Source of the DNA: Atrichornis clamosus
Lineage: Eukaryota; Chordata; Aves; Passeriformes; Menuridae
NCBI GenBank assembly: GCA_013400975.1
Contig: WBMZ01004785.1
Span: 27,675 to 91,674 of the forward strand
DNA: 64,000 nucleotides
Reading direction: 5' to 3'
Shown here: positions 39,175-50,395 of the stretch, piece by piece
Layout: each line of letters begins with the position of its first letter
Position numbering within the stretch: position 1 is the first letter of the stretch
The notes under the pieces: model-generated
The model's input: only the letters and a program-made list of their open reading frames with translations
Told to the model about the DNA's origin: nothing
Database searches by the model: none
Position numbers and translations under genes: made by a program

Positions 39175-42100
39175 AAATTTAAATCTAAACCTTTAAAATC
39201 TAATAGTCTAATTTCTAATAGAAACAGAAAGTTGAGCTGTCTTGCCACTTTGAAAGGGGAAGGGAAACAAACACTATTCCATATTGCAACTACCAATACT
39301 AAGCTGGCTATGTCTCGTTAGAGAGTCATGTGCAGGTTATCCTGATTGTGATCTAGAAGGCTGTACCAGAAAGGACAGAAATATTCTGAAAGAAAAGTAC
39401 CTTAATGTCTGTTTCCTATGGTGTAAATTTTAAATCAGCTTTGGAAATGATACCCTCATTTTTCAGCAGAGAACCAGGTGAGCACCATGATAAAACCTTG
39501 ATCTTAAGCTAACAAACTAAGTGTTCATTACCACATTGCTACCTTGAGATAACCAAGTGATCTGAAGCTAACCAAGCTACCTGCAGTGGGTTCTGTTTAA
39601 AGGCTCAGTGCATTAAAAGTAAGTGACAGATATTTATCTCTGATTTCTCTAAGTGCCATACTGCCACAATTTCCATTGTATGATCTGATCTGAAGAATTT
39701 TGGCCTTATTTGCCTGGGTAGATTTTAGAAAACATTTTTGGGGGGGAAGGTGTTATATGACGTTTAAAAATTCCAGCATCAAAAAGATATAATGCCTGTG
39801 AGGGGAAATATAAATGGTAAACTGAGAGATTAAAAATGAGTAACTCATAAAGTCTATAAACTATGGAAAGAGAGAGAAGATAAACAGCTAACTCAATTTG
39901 ATGTTACAGCTGAAGTCTACATTTACAGAGAGGCTCCTTCTGTTGCTTTTACATAGACTCTTTAGTCCCATCAGGTGATGAATGCTTAGGGAGGTTAAGT
40001 TATGGGCATAATAAATGCTCAGAACTCTTCTGAAATACATGCAAATGACAAAGCTAAGAGTACATGCCTACGAATAATTTATAATCCTCACATCAGTCAG
40101 AACAATTTAACAACAGCACAAGTTCATTATGCACAGGAACAGACCAGAATTTGACAGCTTTCCACTACAGTTTACAGGAAAAGAAATGTTATCTTGGTAT
40201 TTCTTAGTAAATGCTCTCAACGATGCCCATGCTCGCAAGCTGTAAGTTAGCACATGTCATTTCCCTGCATTTCCTCTTTGCAAAGAAAGAAGAAAACTGC
40301 TGATAATATACTGATACAGCAGCGTTAGTTTACAAATAATTGTTTGTACCTCTTAATGGTCACACTTCTAATTTCCCGAGAAGGGCACATTTTCTTGCCA
40401 AGTATCCTGTTAGTTTTAAAGGAAGAACCTGGCAACATGGAAATATTGTAAGAGTTTAACAGCAGGAACTAATAAACTATTATGATTTCCTGTGTGGTGA
40501 ACAGTGACAAGTTGTTTTTAATTTTTGCATCTATGTAAGGTCTATGAAAAGCCATATATAGTGGTTGGTAAAGCAGTTCACATGAAATTTCTGTATAGGC
40601 AGAAGTTCTTACGGTCTTTGAGATGACCTCCAAATTTCAATAAAACCATGGGGTTTGAATGGAAGAAATCTTTTAGAGAAAACAAACAGAGTACTGGCCT
40701 ATTGTGGTTTAGGTCTGTTTATTTTGTATTGAATAAGCTGTGCAAACTCAGGCACAATTATGGAGGCATTTAGAAAAACATGAAGATAATTTATCACAAA
40801 GGCTCGTAGGCTCATGCTAGCTTACTACAAAGTGAAGGCAAATTAAAGAAAAGGTGTATAATTTATCCTGAGTGTAAATTCTTAAAATAATGTAAATACT
40901 CTGCTGCTAACCACAAAAGTATGTAGCTAGAGGAAACTACAAAAAATCATAAGAGGTCCAGAAACATTTCATTTGCAAAGGCAGAGACTTGAAGGAGCAT
41001 ATTTTCATTTTCTTATTCAGCTTTAGTCCTGAGTGAAGCAATAGCCTGAGGTGAATATACGTGTTCCTGAAGTTGAAGTTCAATTCATGTTACATAAGCA
41101 TAATGACAAAGGAATTACGATTGTCCAAGGAAGTGTAAATCTGTCATGTTTAAACATTTGAGATTTTCAACCTAAATAACCCTAATTTAAACTATTTTTG
41201 TATAAAGATTATGTGATTGATTAAGATTTACATTTAATGAAAAACAGTTAAAAAGCTATGAATGTGTTTTCTCCAATGTAATGTGGAACTAAATTAAATT
41301 TACAAGATCTTAACATCTGAGGGTAAACACAGAATTCCTGTGCTATGTTTATTGATGTGGTAGTGTTTTTGTGTTGCTGTGTAATTGTCACATTAAAGCA
41401 TCTGGTGGTATTCTCTGCTTCTTCAGAAATGCATGCACAGAAAGACGTTAGAGTTTATAATGCACAGGAAACTAAACACCTCTTCCACTGGGGAAGTGAG
41501 GGGAGGGAGATGCTTTCTTAGCCCTGAAGGTTTTCTCCTGTCAAAGTTCACAGGCTTCCTGCCACTGAGAAGGAAATAGATGTATTAGATCTTCTTGAAA
41601 ACCTCCTGTGATCTTTTCATTTACTATACAAAAAATGGCTTTTTAGAATTTCAGAGCAAAAAATACAGAAAGGCTTGTAAAATATAAAGAGTAGACCATA
41701 GAGACCTGATCTGATTTGTCTAATCTGTGCTTTCCTTTTATATATATTTTTTTATTGTTCCCAACTTTGACTCTCTGCAATCCCTGTTATTTCAGTTTCA
41801 GAAGTAGTTATTTTGATTCGGAAAGTATGATCATTGCTGACAGTACAGACTGCTGGGTAATAGCAACAACTCTGCTATTTCTTGCCTCATGGACATGATC
41901 CCTTGTAAGGGTCTTGATGGCTCGGGGAGAGCAGAAGACAGGCTCAGTCACCTCAGCCATCTTCACCTGATGGGAAAATGTTACACTCCTTCCTGTTTGA
42001 ACACTGGGAGTAGTGTTAACCCTATGCATAGCCTGAATGGAAATGTCTGAGAGTCAATCCTCAGTCCTAAACTGTGCTTCCAGCAATGATTCATGTAAAA

Positions 42101-45100
42101 GAAATTATTATGGTAGTAATGAAAAATCTAAAAATCTCTTCTCTCATGCATTATGGCTCTACATTAGTGCTAGCACAAACCTCAACAGATTTGTCAATTG
42201 GTAACAGTTTCCTATATCTGTAAAACAATTTATGTACAGAGTGGAAGGCACTCTGTACTATTATTGGCATAAATCTACCAGAAAATTTCAGGTATGTGCA
42301 AGTTTGTAAAAGTCCTCTATGTGTCTTTACATTTTATATTATAATGTGACAACAAAGAACATTTTTTCAGTTGATGATATTCATCCATAACTGATGATAC
42401 ATACAATTTATGTTACCAAGAATCTGATTTTAACCTTGTATTTTGGCTTTGAATTGCAAAGATTATAACAGGTTTTTTATTTTTTCTACTTTGGATCTAG
42501 CTCTTTGATTGTTAGACCTTCTTTTATTTAAAATAGCTTGAGCATGTTTTAAAACTTAACATCTATGCAGTGTTCCAAATATTTCTAACTTTATGCTTCT
42601 GTGAGCTGTAGAATTCATTTTTATTTGAATTTATCAACATAACTCTCATTAATTAAAGTTTCCATTTGATTTCTAGCCACCTGTTTTATCTAGTACCCAG
42701 GCCTTGCCAAAAAGTTTTTACCCAGAATTTAGGCTTGAAGGACAAAATTATGGTCAGTGAAAAACCATTTTTGCACTCCTGATATAAAAATTATATTTAG
42801 TAGGCAAGCTATTTTCTTGCTGGTCTTGCAGTCCCAAGCCTAGAATTAAAAATGTTGTCTTTAAGAATGTGCTCTGCTCCTTCCAGCTGTTTAGGTTTGT
42901 AACCTAAAGTTATAGTGTAAATGTCAGTTCCCTTAATTCTTCCTCCTAGGTCTTTTAATTATACCATGATGAAAGATTTTTATGTAGTATCTCCAGTTAC
43001 AACTTCCTACCTTGTCCAACATTGGAATTTTATATAAAAATGAATAATGTATATGGTACAGCATTAATTGCTCTACTTAGACTGTCGTGTTCTTCCTCAA
43101 CTCCCCAAACTCACATCCAATCACTCCTACTCAGAATTTTTGGTTGTCCAACTAGATCTCTGCAGCCAGCACAAGGTAGTAACACAGTGTCACGTTATCA
43201 CAGCTGTAATAGGGTCACTGGATTTTAACAAAACCAAAACAGACACTAAAGACATAATCATGACAGGAAACATGCTTCTTGTGTCTTCTTATATGGTGAG
43301 AAAAGCATCTTACTTGCAATGCAAAATAAAACAGCATTCCATTGTTCCTTGGCTCAGAACTATGAATTTTTTCAGATTCTTTCAGTCAATACAGAGCAAT
43401 CTTTGCTCTACTTTCCAAGCCATAACAAGATCATGCTCAGCTCACTTGATGCTCACATAAATTCAGAGCTGTCTGCTTGCAAGTGTATATGCTGACGGTA
43501 TCCTGAACTATTTTCTTCTATGAGGGGCTTTCTAGGGACAAACAAGAACAGAATCATAGTGACTGTTCTCTCACATGCCAAACATATTCAGCTGCAAGCC
43601 CTCTACTGCACTTTTGCCCTGGGGAAGGTGTCATAAGGTGCAGATTTTTGGAGAAGCTTACAGAACACTTGTTTCTGTCATACCAGGATCTACTTCTGCA
43701 TCCTTTGAAGATATGGTGGTTGAGTGTGCAGTGTTTTCTTCTCCTTTGCTTCAGTTAAGGTGGGACGATACACATCTGATAAAATATTAATCTTATTTGG
43801 TTTATGTCCCCTTAAAAATGTATTTATATTATGAAAGAAGCTGTTCATGTTAAACTTAACACAAATGAGCTATGACCATTCCACAAACACAGCACAATCA
43901 TTAACATCTACATGCACTTAATAACCCTGGTTCCTGATATATATATATCTAATATTGTAGTCTTGGTCTCTTTTTTTCCCCCTCACTTTTCCATTCAGTA
44001 AGTGACTTCAGAAAATCTTTTAATGAAGCAGAGGCAAATGAATAGTTGATTTAGTAATCTTTTCAAAGTACTTGAAGCATTAACAGAAATTTATTTGGTC
44101 CTTTTAATGACTTTACTATATGTGAAATAAAAGAATACATAACATTCCAAATCTTTCTGGACAGCTCCCTGATTTTAGACTGCCATCATACTCCCTAATT
44201 TTAAAACTTATACTGTGGACTGCAATATAAATATTTATGAATGTACAATATTTGTATTTGTCTCAATATGGAGAAGATACAAAAATGTTATCAAGATAGA
44301 CAAATGAATTTAAAAAAAAGCTACTACAGTTCCATGTTTCTCATACATGTAAAACCCTGTGAAAATTCTCAGCAGTCAGTACATTTGTACTGGTACGTTA
44401 TTTTTAATCTTTTTTTCCATACCATTTCAGAAGAATTGTTGCTGATCTGTCCTTATGACTTAAATATTTGAGAAAAGGGGGAGAGGTCATGAATACTGTT
44501 TCATTTTACCACACTCATGATGCTTTGTAAATTAAGACATAACAGAAAGTGACTACAGCTGGATGTAGAGATTCTCTGGACACCTGAGCTCTGGAAGTCA
44601 GCTCCTCAAGTCAGCCCTAGGAAAGGAAATAGCTCATCCTTTTTGGTGCAACAGTGTGGACTGAACAGCCTGGCTGGAGGTTAGGTTGATTTTACAGGCC
44701 TCGTGGCTATACAACCATGTCTGCAGTCTTTCTGGGATCCAAGTTAATAAGACTGCTGAGTACCCAACTGTGCTGTACAACATGTTCGATGCTTACTGGG
44801 GCATCTCTACATAGTGATGCCTTCCACAGTTCAGACATGACCTGAGACACAGCTCAGCTCTTATTGCCGTTTAGAAAAACTCCAGCATCCTATTGCTGCA
44901 TTCCTCCTTCCAGTCTCATCTCCTTTCTACATCTGAGAGTGACAATATGTGTATTCATTGGCAGAGAGCAGTTTAAGTGAATCTTCAATTTCCTCTGATT
45001 TTTATGGGACAACACAGAACCGACTAAAAGAGACAAGAGATAAATTTCAGCATTTTTGTTGCATTTTGTATCCTGTGAATATTTCTTGGTAAAATGCAGT

Positions 45101-45735
45101 CCCAAATTTGTAATGGAGAATTCTGAGGATACATTTGAGTGTCCTCTCTGTTCTTTGTACTCCCTTGAGTGAAACCTTGGCAAATCATTTTCATAGGCAA
45201 ATACTCTTACTTTCAGATCTTTCTCTATTCTTTCCCTTTGAAATATCTAACTCTGTGAACATTAGGGTGTACACTACTGTGTTTCTGATATTTCTTAAAT
45301 ATATCTGAGACATTTTCTCTGGTATGTTAATTTGGTTACTTTATTTTTGTACACTCCTTTGCATCTCATTGTCCGTCCATGTCAGGCAAGTCTTACAAAC
45401 TCCTTCATAGAATAATTTAGTTACGCTGTAGAATCTACAGTTTTAAAATCTTTGAGAGTTGTCACATGTGCATGGTTGAAATTTGCCTGTTATAATAATA
45501 CACTTGTACATCAAAAGTCTTTCTCAAAACAGGGTTTTGAATATAATGTCTTTATTTTTTTCCCTATTCTGTGTGTTTGGTTTATGAAGTAGGGTGAAGA
45601 AGAAGAAGATTGAATGTTGAAAGCAGACAAGCAGGTCAGCTTTCCAAGTGAAAATAGCTGCTTTACCTTCTGGGTGTATGTTTTTTCTTAAAATATTTTA
45701 AGCAATTATAAATACCTAAACTTAATAAAATTAAA

Positions 45736-45776
45736 TAAATTATAAAACAAAATCCTAGAATTTTTTTTATAATTTA
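45736..45776. repeat. AT-only 12-bp inverted repeat
   Basis: TAAATTATAAAA (45736-45747) and its exact reverse complement TTTTATAATTTA (45765-45776) are separated by 17 bases. It lies within about 170 bases (45690-45860) that are almost purely A and T. Such repeats are common by chance in DNA of this composition. A scaffold-attachment role is only a possibility. Confidence 0.6.
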
Positions 45777-46168
45777 CTGTAATTGATTTATGAATTTATA
45801 GTTATCAATATAATTTTATAAACACTAAGGTTACAAAAATAATTAATTTTTTCTTTTTGCCATGTTTATACTTCAATTCCTGCAGAATCCTGCCTCAGTG
45901 GACCAAAAACAATTTGTCAAGATCAGAGGAAGTCATCTGTCATTATAGATGAATGCAAAATTATTATAGCTGGTCAATTGGTAAGGAGACACACTGTAGA
46001 GTTTTGTTTTATTTACAAGTAATACTGCTTCATTCTTGTCCATGCATCTGCCTCCCCAAATGACACAAGGTACTCAGGAACAGTACAAACGTCTGTGCTG
46101 CTGTTTCAGTCAGCTTTGCTCTGAGCTAGAACTACTTCAGAGAAGCAGATTATCCCTTTAATCCTTAG

Positions 46169-46173
46169 CTGCT
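46169..46173. repeat. Left target-site duplication of first solo LTR
   Basis: CTGCT directly precedes the terminal TG and matches 46767-46771 exactly. Confidence 0.8.
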
Positions 46174-46766
46174 TGTTCTGGTTTTATTTGGGGTACGGTT
46201 AATTTTCTTTGCAGTAGCCAGTATGGGGCTGTTTTGGATTTGTACTGGAAACAGTGTTGATAATCCAGGTCCATTTTAGTCATTGCTAAGCCATGTTTAC
46301 ACAGAGACAAGACCTTTTATGCTCCTCATCCCACCCCACTGGCAAGGAGGTTGGGGGTGCACAAGAAACTGGGAAGGGACACAGCTAAGACAGCTGACCC
46401 CAACTGACCCAAGAGAGATTCCATACCATATGGCACCATGCTCAGCATATAAAGATGGGGGATGAAGAAGGAGGGGAGGGACGTTTGAAATGATGGTGTT
46501 TTTATTCCCAGGTAACCCTTATGTGTGATGGGGCCCTTCTTTCCTAGGCATGGCTGAACACCTGCCTGCCCATGGGAAGTGGTGAATGAATTCCTTGTTT
46601 TGCTTTGCATGTGTATCTGGCTTTTGCTTTACCCATTAAGTTGTCTTTATCTCAAGCCATGAGTTTTCTCATTTTTACTCTTTCAGTTCTCTCCCCAGTT
46701 CCCCTGGGGAGGAGTGAGATGGAGGGTGCTTGGTGCTTAGTTGGCTGCTGAGGTTAAATCACGACA
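46174..46766 (+). mobile_element. Solo LTR, avian ERVL-like family
   Basis: The 593-bp unit starts TGTTCTGGTTTT and ends GGTTAAATCACGACA, that is TG...CA, and is bounded by a perfect 5-bp direct repeat, CTGCT (46169-46173 and 46767-46771). Inside are a TATA-like box (CATATAAAG, 46446-46454), a decayed polyadenylation region (CATTAAGTTGTCTTTATCTC, near 46634) and the conserved 3' end TTAGTTGGCTGCTGAGG. No gag, pol or env sequence flanks it, so it is a solo LTR left by recombination between the two LTRs of a provirus. ERVL elements normally make 5-bp duplications, which fits. Open frames inside it are not genes. Confidence 0.92.
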
Positions 46767-46771
46767 CTGCT
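46767..46771. repeat. Right target-site duplication of first solo LTR
   Basis: CTGCT directly follows the terminal CA and matches 46169-46173 exactly. Confidence 0.8.
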
Positions 46772-47014
46772 TTACTGGAATTACTGTCTGCAGGTCTTAT
46801 GTGTAGTGCTGCACACTGCAAATTGAATACATGTGAAATGATTCTCTGTATGTGTCTCACAGTCCACTAAACAACCATGAACTGAAATTAGCTTTTCTTC
46901 ATTACTAACTCAAATAATATCCAAGCGACAATATTACAAAAAGTCATTCCTGATTATCAATTTTCTGACCCATGCACTATAGTCTGGCTTGGAGCTTGTA
47001 TGCAATTGATTTAG

Positions 47015-47094
47015 TGTTTGGTTGTTTGGTTTTGTTTTGGGTGTTTTTTTTGTTTTGTTTTTTTTTGTATTTGCTTTGTTTTGTTTTTGTTTTA
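47015..47094. repeat. T/G-rich low-complexity tract
   Basis: About 80 bases of T runs (up to 9) broken by single or double G. It is the complementary type of the A/C-rich tracts. Confidence 0.8.
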
Positions 47095-47847
47095 AACCAA
47101 TAGTTTCTAATTCAGGTGCATAGCACTTGAGAAAAACTCTAAAGCTTCTGCCATCTCTCCTTTGTTTTGTGTGTGATAAAACTTTGATTCTATTTGTAAA
47201 GGTAAGTGCCTACTCTTTAGCTATTCTATTATTTCTTTGTCCTTGCGTTATGTTCCATACCTTCCACAAACTCTCTCCAGGTTTTCTTTTCCAGTATACC
47301 ATTTCCACTATGAGTGAGCCCAAAGGAGAAGGAGAGTGTGTTAAGACAAAATGTTTTCTTTTTTTTGACCACATTTTTTGTTTTTAATTTATTTAGATAT
47401 TAATCTATACTTTCCATTTGTCCAGAGAATACTTTAAAAATTACAAAATCCTGTTTTCTGGCTTATTAAAGGGTGTAGCATGTGACGATCTTGCATGAAG
47501 GCCTATCAGATTTCAAATAAACAGCTAGTGACATTTCACTGACTGGTGTTTATTATGAACTTTATTTCAGGTGCCAGCACACAGGTAAGGGAGAATAATT
47601 ATTTCATTGTCTGAGTACTGCACCGAGGAGGGGTTTCTGTAAATAATGTAACTTGCATTGAAAACAATGCACTGCTATCAATCTCAAATACATACAGCCT
47701 TCTAACATCAACTATCAAAACTTTTACATTTTCCTAGAGGAACACACAAAAACACAGGGACAGATTAACCTGTGAATGGATGGAGAAATGAGTGGAAAAT
47801 GAATGATTTATATAGTACCCAGTTGGGTTATGCCAGACAATTTGCCC

Positions 47848-47862
47848 TTTTTTTTTTTTTTT
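47848..47862. repeat. T15 homopolymer
   Basis: Fifteen consecutive T, followed within 50 bases by an A-rich run near 47889-47903. The two together could pair as a weak stem. Confidence 0.8.
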
Positions 47863-47984
47863 AAATTGGTGATGTATTCATTTTATGAAAAGAAAAAAAA
47901 AAAGGGTAGGTATAGTTTGCTGAATTTCAGAAGCAAAATACTGCTGAGTTTGGAAGCATTGTACAGCCAAATGTTCCAGCACCT

Positions 47985-48320
47985 GGGAGCGAAATGCTCA
48001 GGAAAGATTATCGTGCTGGGTACAGGTGCCCAGGAGCTGACAGCAGGAGCCGCAGGGGCAGCCTTTTAGGGAAAAGGCCAGGGGCTACCCCGTGCCAGAC
48101 ACAGCCCATCCCAATGGATCCATCACAGGGCATAATGGAGCCCTTCAGCCCCTTCACTCGCGGCACTTGGAAGGAGTATTCAAGAAAGTGCTTAAAGGAG
48201 AAAGCATTTCCCCTGCCTTTATTCCACCCACAGGCTTTCTGCTTCATGCTTTTCCTATTTTCAACCCTGGCCTACAGAGAGTGGGGAGCTAGTGAGTGGC
48301 TAGGTGGGAACTTGGCTGGT
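47985..48320. other. GC-richer block, unassigned
   Basis: Composition changes abruptly from AT-rich to GC-richer, with several CpG. Overlapping open frames of 66-116 codons occur on both strands (for example 47994-48344 + and 48008-48247 -), which is what GC-rich DNA produces. I recognise no protein family. It may be an old transposon, a processed-pseudogene relic or a small conserved element. Confidence 0.4.
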
Positions 48321-49915
48321 AGCTTGGTCATGGACTCAAACTAGAGCACTATGTGAAGCAAAAGCAGTTGCAGAAATATATGAGAACAGGAAAGAAGGCT
48401 GGAATTTGCCCCACTTCCTCTTTCTCTGTGAATCAACAATGCAGCTTGTCAATTGCAGTTTGTCAGATTTACAGGTGCTTGCTGGCTTTTTTGGGATGAA
48501 ACAATAGGATTGATAGATATCATCACTGGATGAGATAATGTACACAATTTTGTCCTCCAGGGAACTTCTCAGTAATTGTGGTGCACCAGCAAAGCCAGAT
48601 ATTTTTGGCAGTTCAAAGAGGGGCCAGCAGATCCGCTGAGTGCCACTTGTAGATGTCATTATTATTACAAACCTATTGGTCCCCCAGGAGGCCACAGGGG
48701 GAGCTTAAAGCTGCCTTAACAACTCTACATTACTCCCAGCTTCTTTCCACATTGTGTTTCTTACTGAATACTGTCTCTCTGAGGATTTTATCTTAAAAGC
48801 TAAGTTTATAACAGTATTTTATCAAGTAAGACACCAAAAATAGTGCAATTAATGTAAATGTCATGATTTTTTAGTCACTACTTTTTTAATATTAGTGCAA
48901 TAGATTTTCTCTTCTCTTTAATATATCAAATAGACTTATGCTGCCAAATTTTAGATTCAATTAATAAAAGCTATAAAAATACGTTAAACAAACATATGGT
49001 TCTTTTCAGCTGTATTCCATGCAAATAGCAAGCAGAAATATTTATTTGTTTTCCCAGATATTAAATTTCTGTTGGCCAAATTGTGCCTATGGGTATAACC
49101 ATGCTGAGGTTGTTTAAAGTATGTTTTTATTTTCTGTTATGATTGATGTGTTAGGGAATCTCAGGAAACTTGCCTGAAGAGATTTTTCTTTCTAGTGACA
49201 GGAAAAAACCCCTATTCATTGAAAGGATAAAATAGAACAATTTTCAAGTTCTAAAGAACATTATAAATTAATGGGACTCCTAAAGAAGGATCAGAGTTAT
49301 TTTGTTTCAAAAAGTATTTCTTTGGATTTCTCATTAATAAAATATGATTTCAAGTATGAAAGTAGATAAAATTGATTTTGTACCAATCAACACATATTGC
49401 CTGCCTATGGGACTAATATTATGCTGATGTGCTCAGTAAGAGTGGTCTGAAATCAATATAAAAGCACTTTAAGCAATGCTCATAACCTTCAGCTGTAATG
49501 TTTTCAAGTTGTTTGCTTTATAATTAACAAACCTAACAAAGTGTATGAATAAAAAATATTAAACCATGCAGATTTTCTGAGAAGGAAAATAGTCAGAATA
49601 TTGAGCACTGAATGTATTCATTATTCATCTGTACAGCAAATTGCATTTCTTTTATACAAGAAGGTAATTATGGAAACAACTTATAAGTTTTCTGGGTTCA
49701 CACATTTGGGGTATATTTAATTTTGAAATTGATGGGATTTTCTAGTTAACATGAACATTCAGATTGAAAATTATTTATTCAATTGTTTGCCATTTTTGAT
49801 CATATTTATTTTCATTTAGACTATAAGGCCTTTATGATCAGCATCATGTCTTCACATAGTTTTGTATTAGCACAATGCTATATGGATGAGAACTTCTGAA
49901 TTCACTTGTAAGATC

Positions 49916-49943
49916 TTACTGTGTAAGATCACTTACACAGTAA
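49916..49943. repeat. Perfect 12-bp hairpin, 4-nt loop
   Basis: TTACTGTGTAAG (49916-49927) is followed by the loop ATCA and by its exact reverse complement CTTACACAGTAA (49932-49943). A direct repeat TGTAAGATC (49907-49915 and 49922-49930) overlaps it. No T run follows the stem, and a bacterial-type terminator is not expected in this genome. Confidence 0.85.
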
Positions 49944-50152
49944 TTTTAGTGACTCAGAAAACTCTGACTTCCAGTGACCAGAGAAAGATTTTGTTTGTAC
50001 GTTAAATTTTATTCTCAACAGAAAAAAAAAGGTAATGTGCAACACAAATGCTAATAATTTAAGTGATACCATTTTAAACACTGGAAATATTTGTAGAAGT
50101 CTAAATACTTCATGAGGCGATACTCCCTGATTCATAAATGTTTCAATTTATT

Positions 50153-50200
50153 AAAAAAAAACCAAAACAAAAAACAACCTAAAACCCCAAACAAAAAACC
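50153..50200. repeat. A/C-rich low-complexity tract
   Basis: Runs of A broken by C, CC and CCCC over about 50 bases, in the same style as 39091-39174. Confidence 0.8.
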
Positions 50201-50340
50201 TGCCATGCAGGAAACAACACTCCAGTACCCAACAGTCCAGCAATTTGTCATAACTAGATTTCTTGGAAAAATTAAATGATTCCAGAACATGTTACATTTG
50301 AAATTAGTAAAAAATACCCCAAAACTCAACTAGAGTTAGA

Positions 50341-50395
50341 GCCGATGCAACCTTCCATCAGGGCCCAGAATGGCGCAGAACAATCGCACGTCCCC
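50341..50395. other. Short CpG-bearing patch
   Basis: Four CpG (in GCCGATG, GGCGCAG, ATCGCAC and CACGTCC) fall within about 55 bases of otherwise CpG-poor DNA. It is too short to be called an island. Confidence 0.45.

Larger units (their letters stand above)
30341..46173. other. Nearly 16 kb without a recognisable transposon
   Basis: No CR1, LTR, exon or RNA gene is recognised. Strongly AT-rich parts lie at 30540-31560 and 40500-41400. Minor structures are a 15-bp tandem duplication (32405-32434), T18 (38558-38575), an A/C-rich tract (39091-39174) and an AT-only inverted repeat (45736-45776). The 130-codon frame at 43068-43460 opens at TTG and the 80-codon frame at 36355-36597 also opens at TTG, so neither is supported. 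Confidence 0.55.

Noticed and set aside
43068..43460. 130-codon frame
   Set aside because: It opens at TTG; the first ATG leaves only about half the length, and no motif or splice context is seen.
47571..47584. 14-nt interval between CAG acceptor and GTAAGG donor
   Set aside because: The pyrimidine tract is weak and 14 nt is short; pairs like this arise often by chance.
48336..48695. 119-codon minus-strand frame
   Set aside because: It opens at GTG, shows no domain and lies beside a GC-rich block that lowers stop-codon density.
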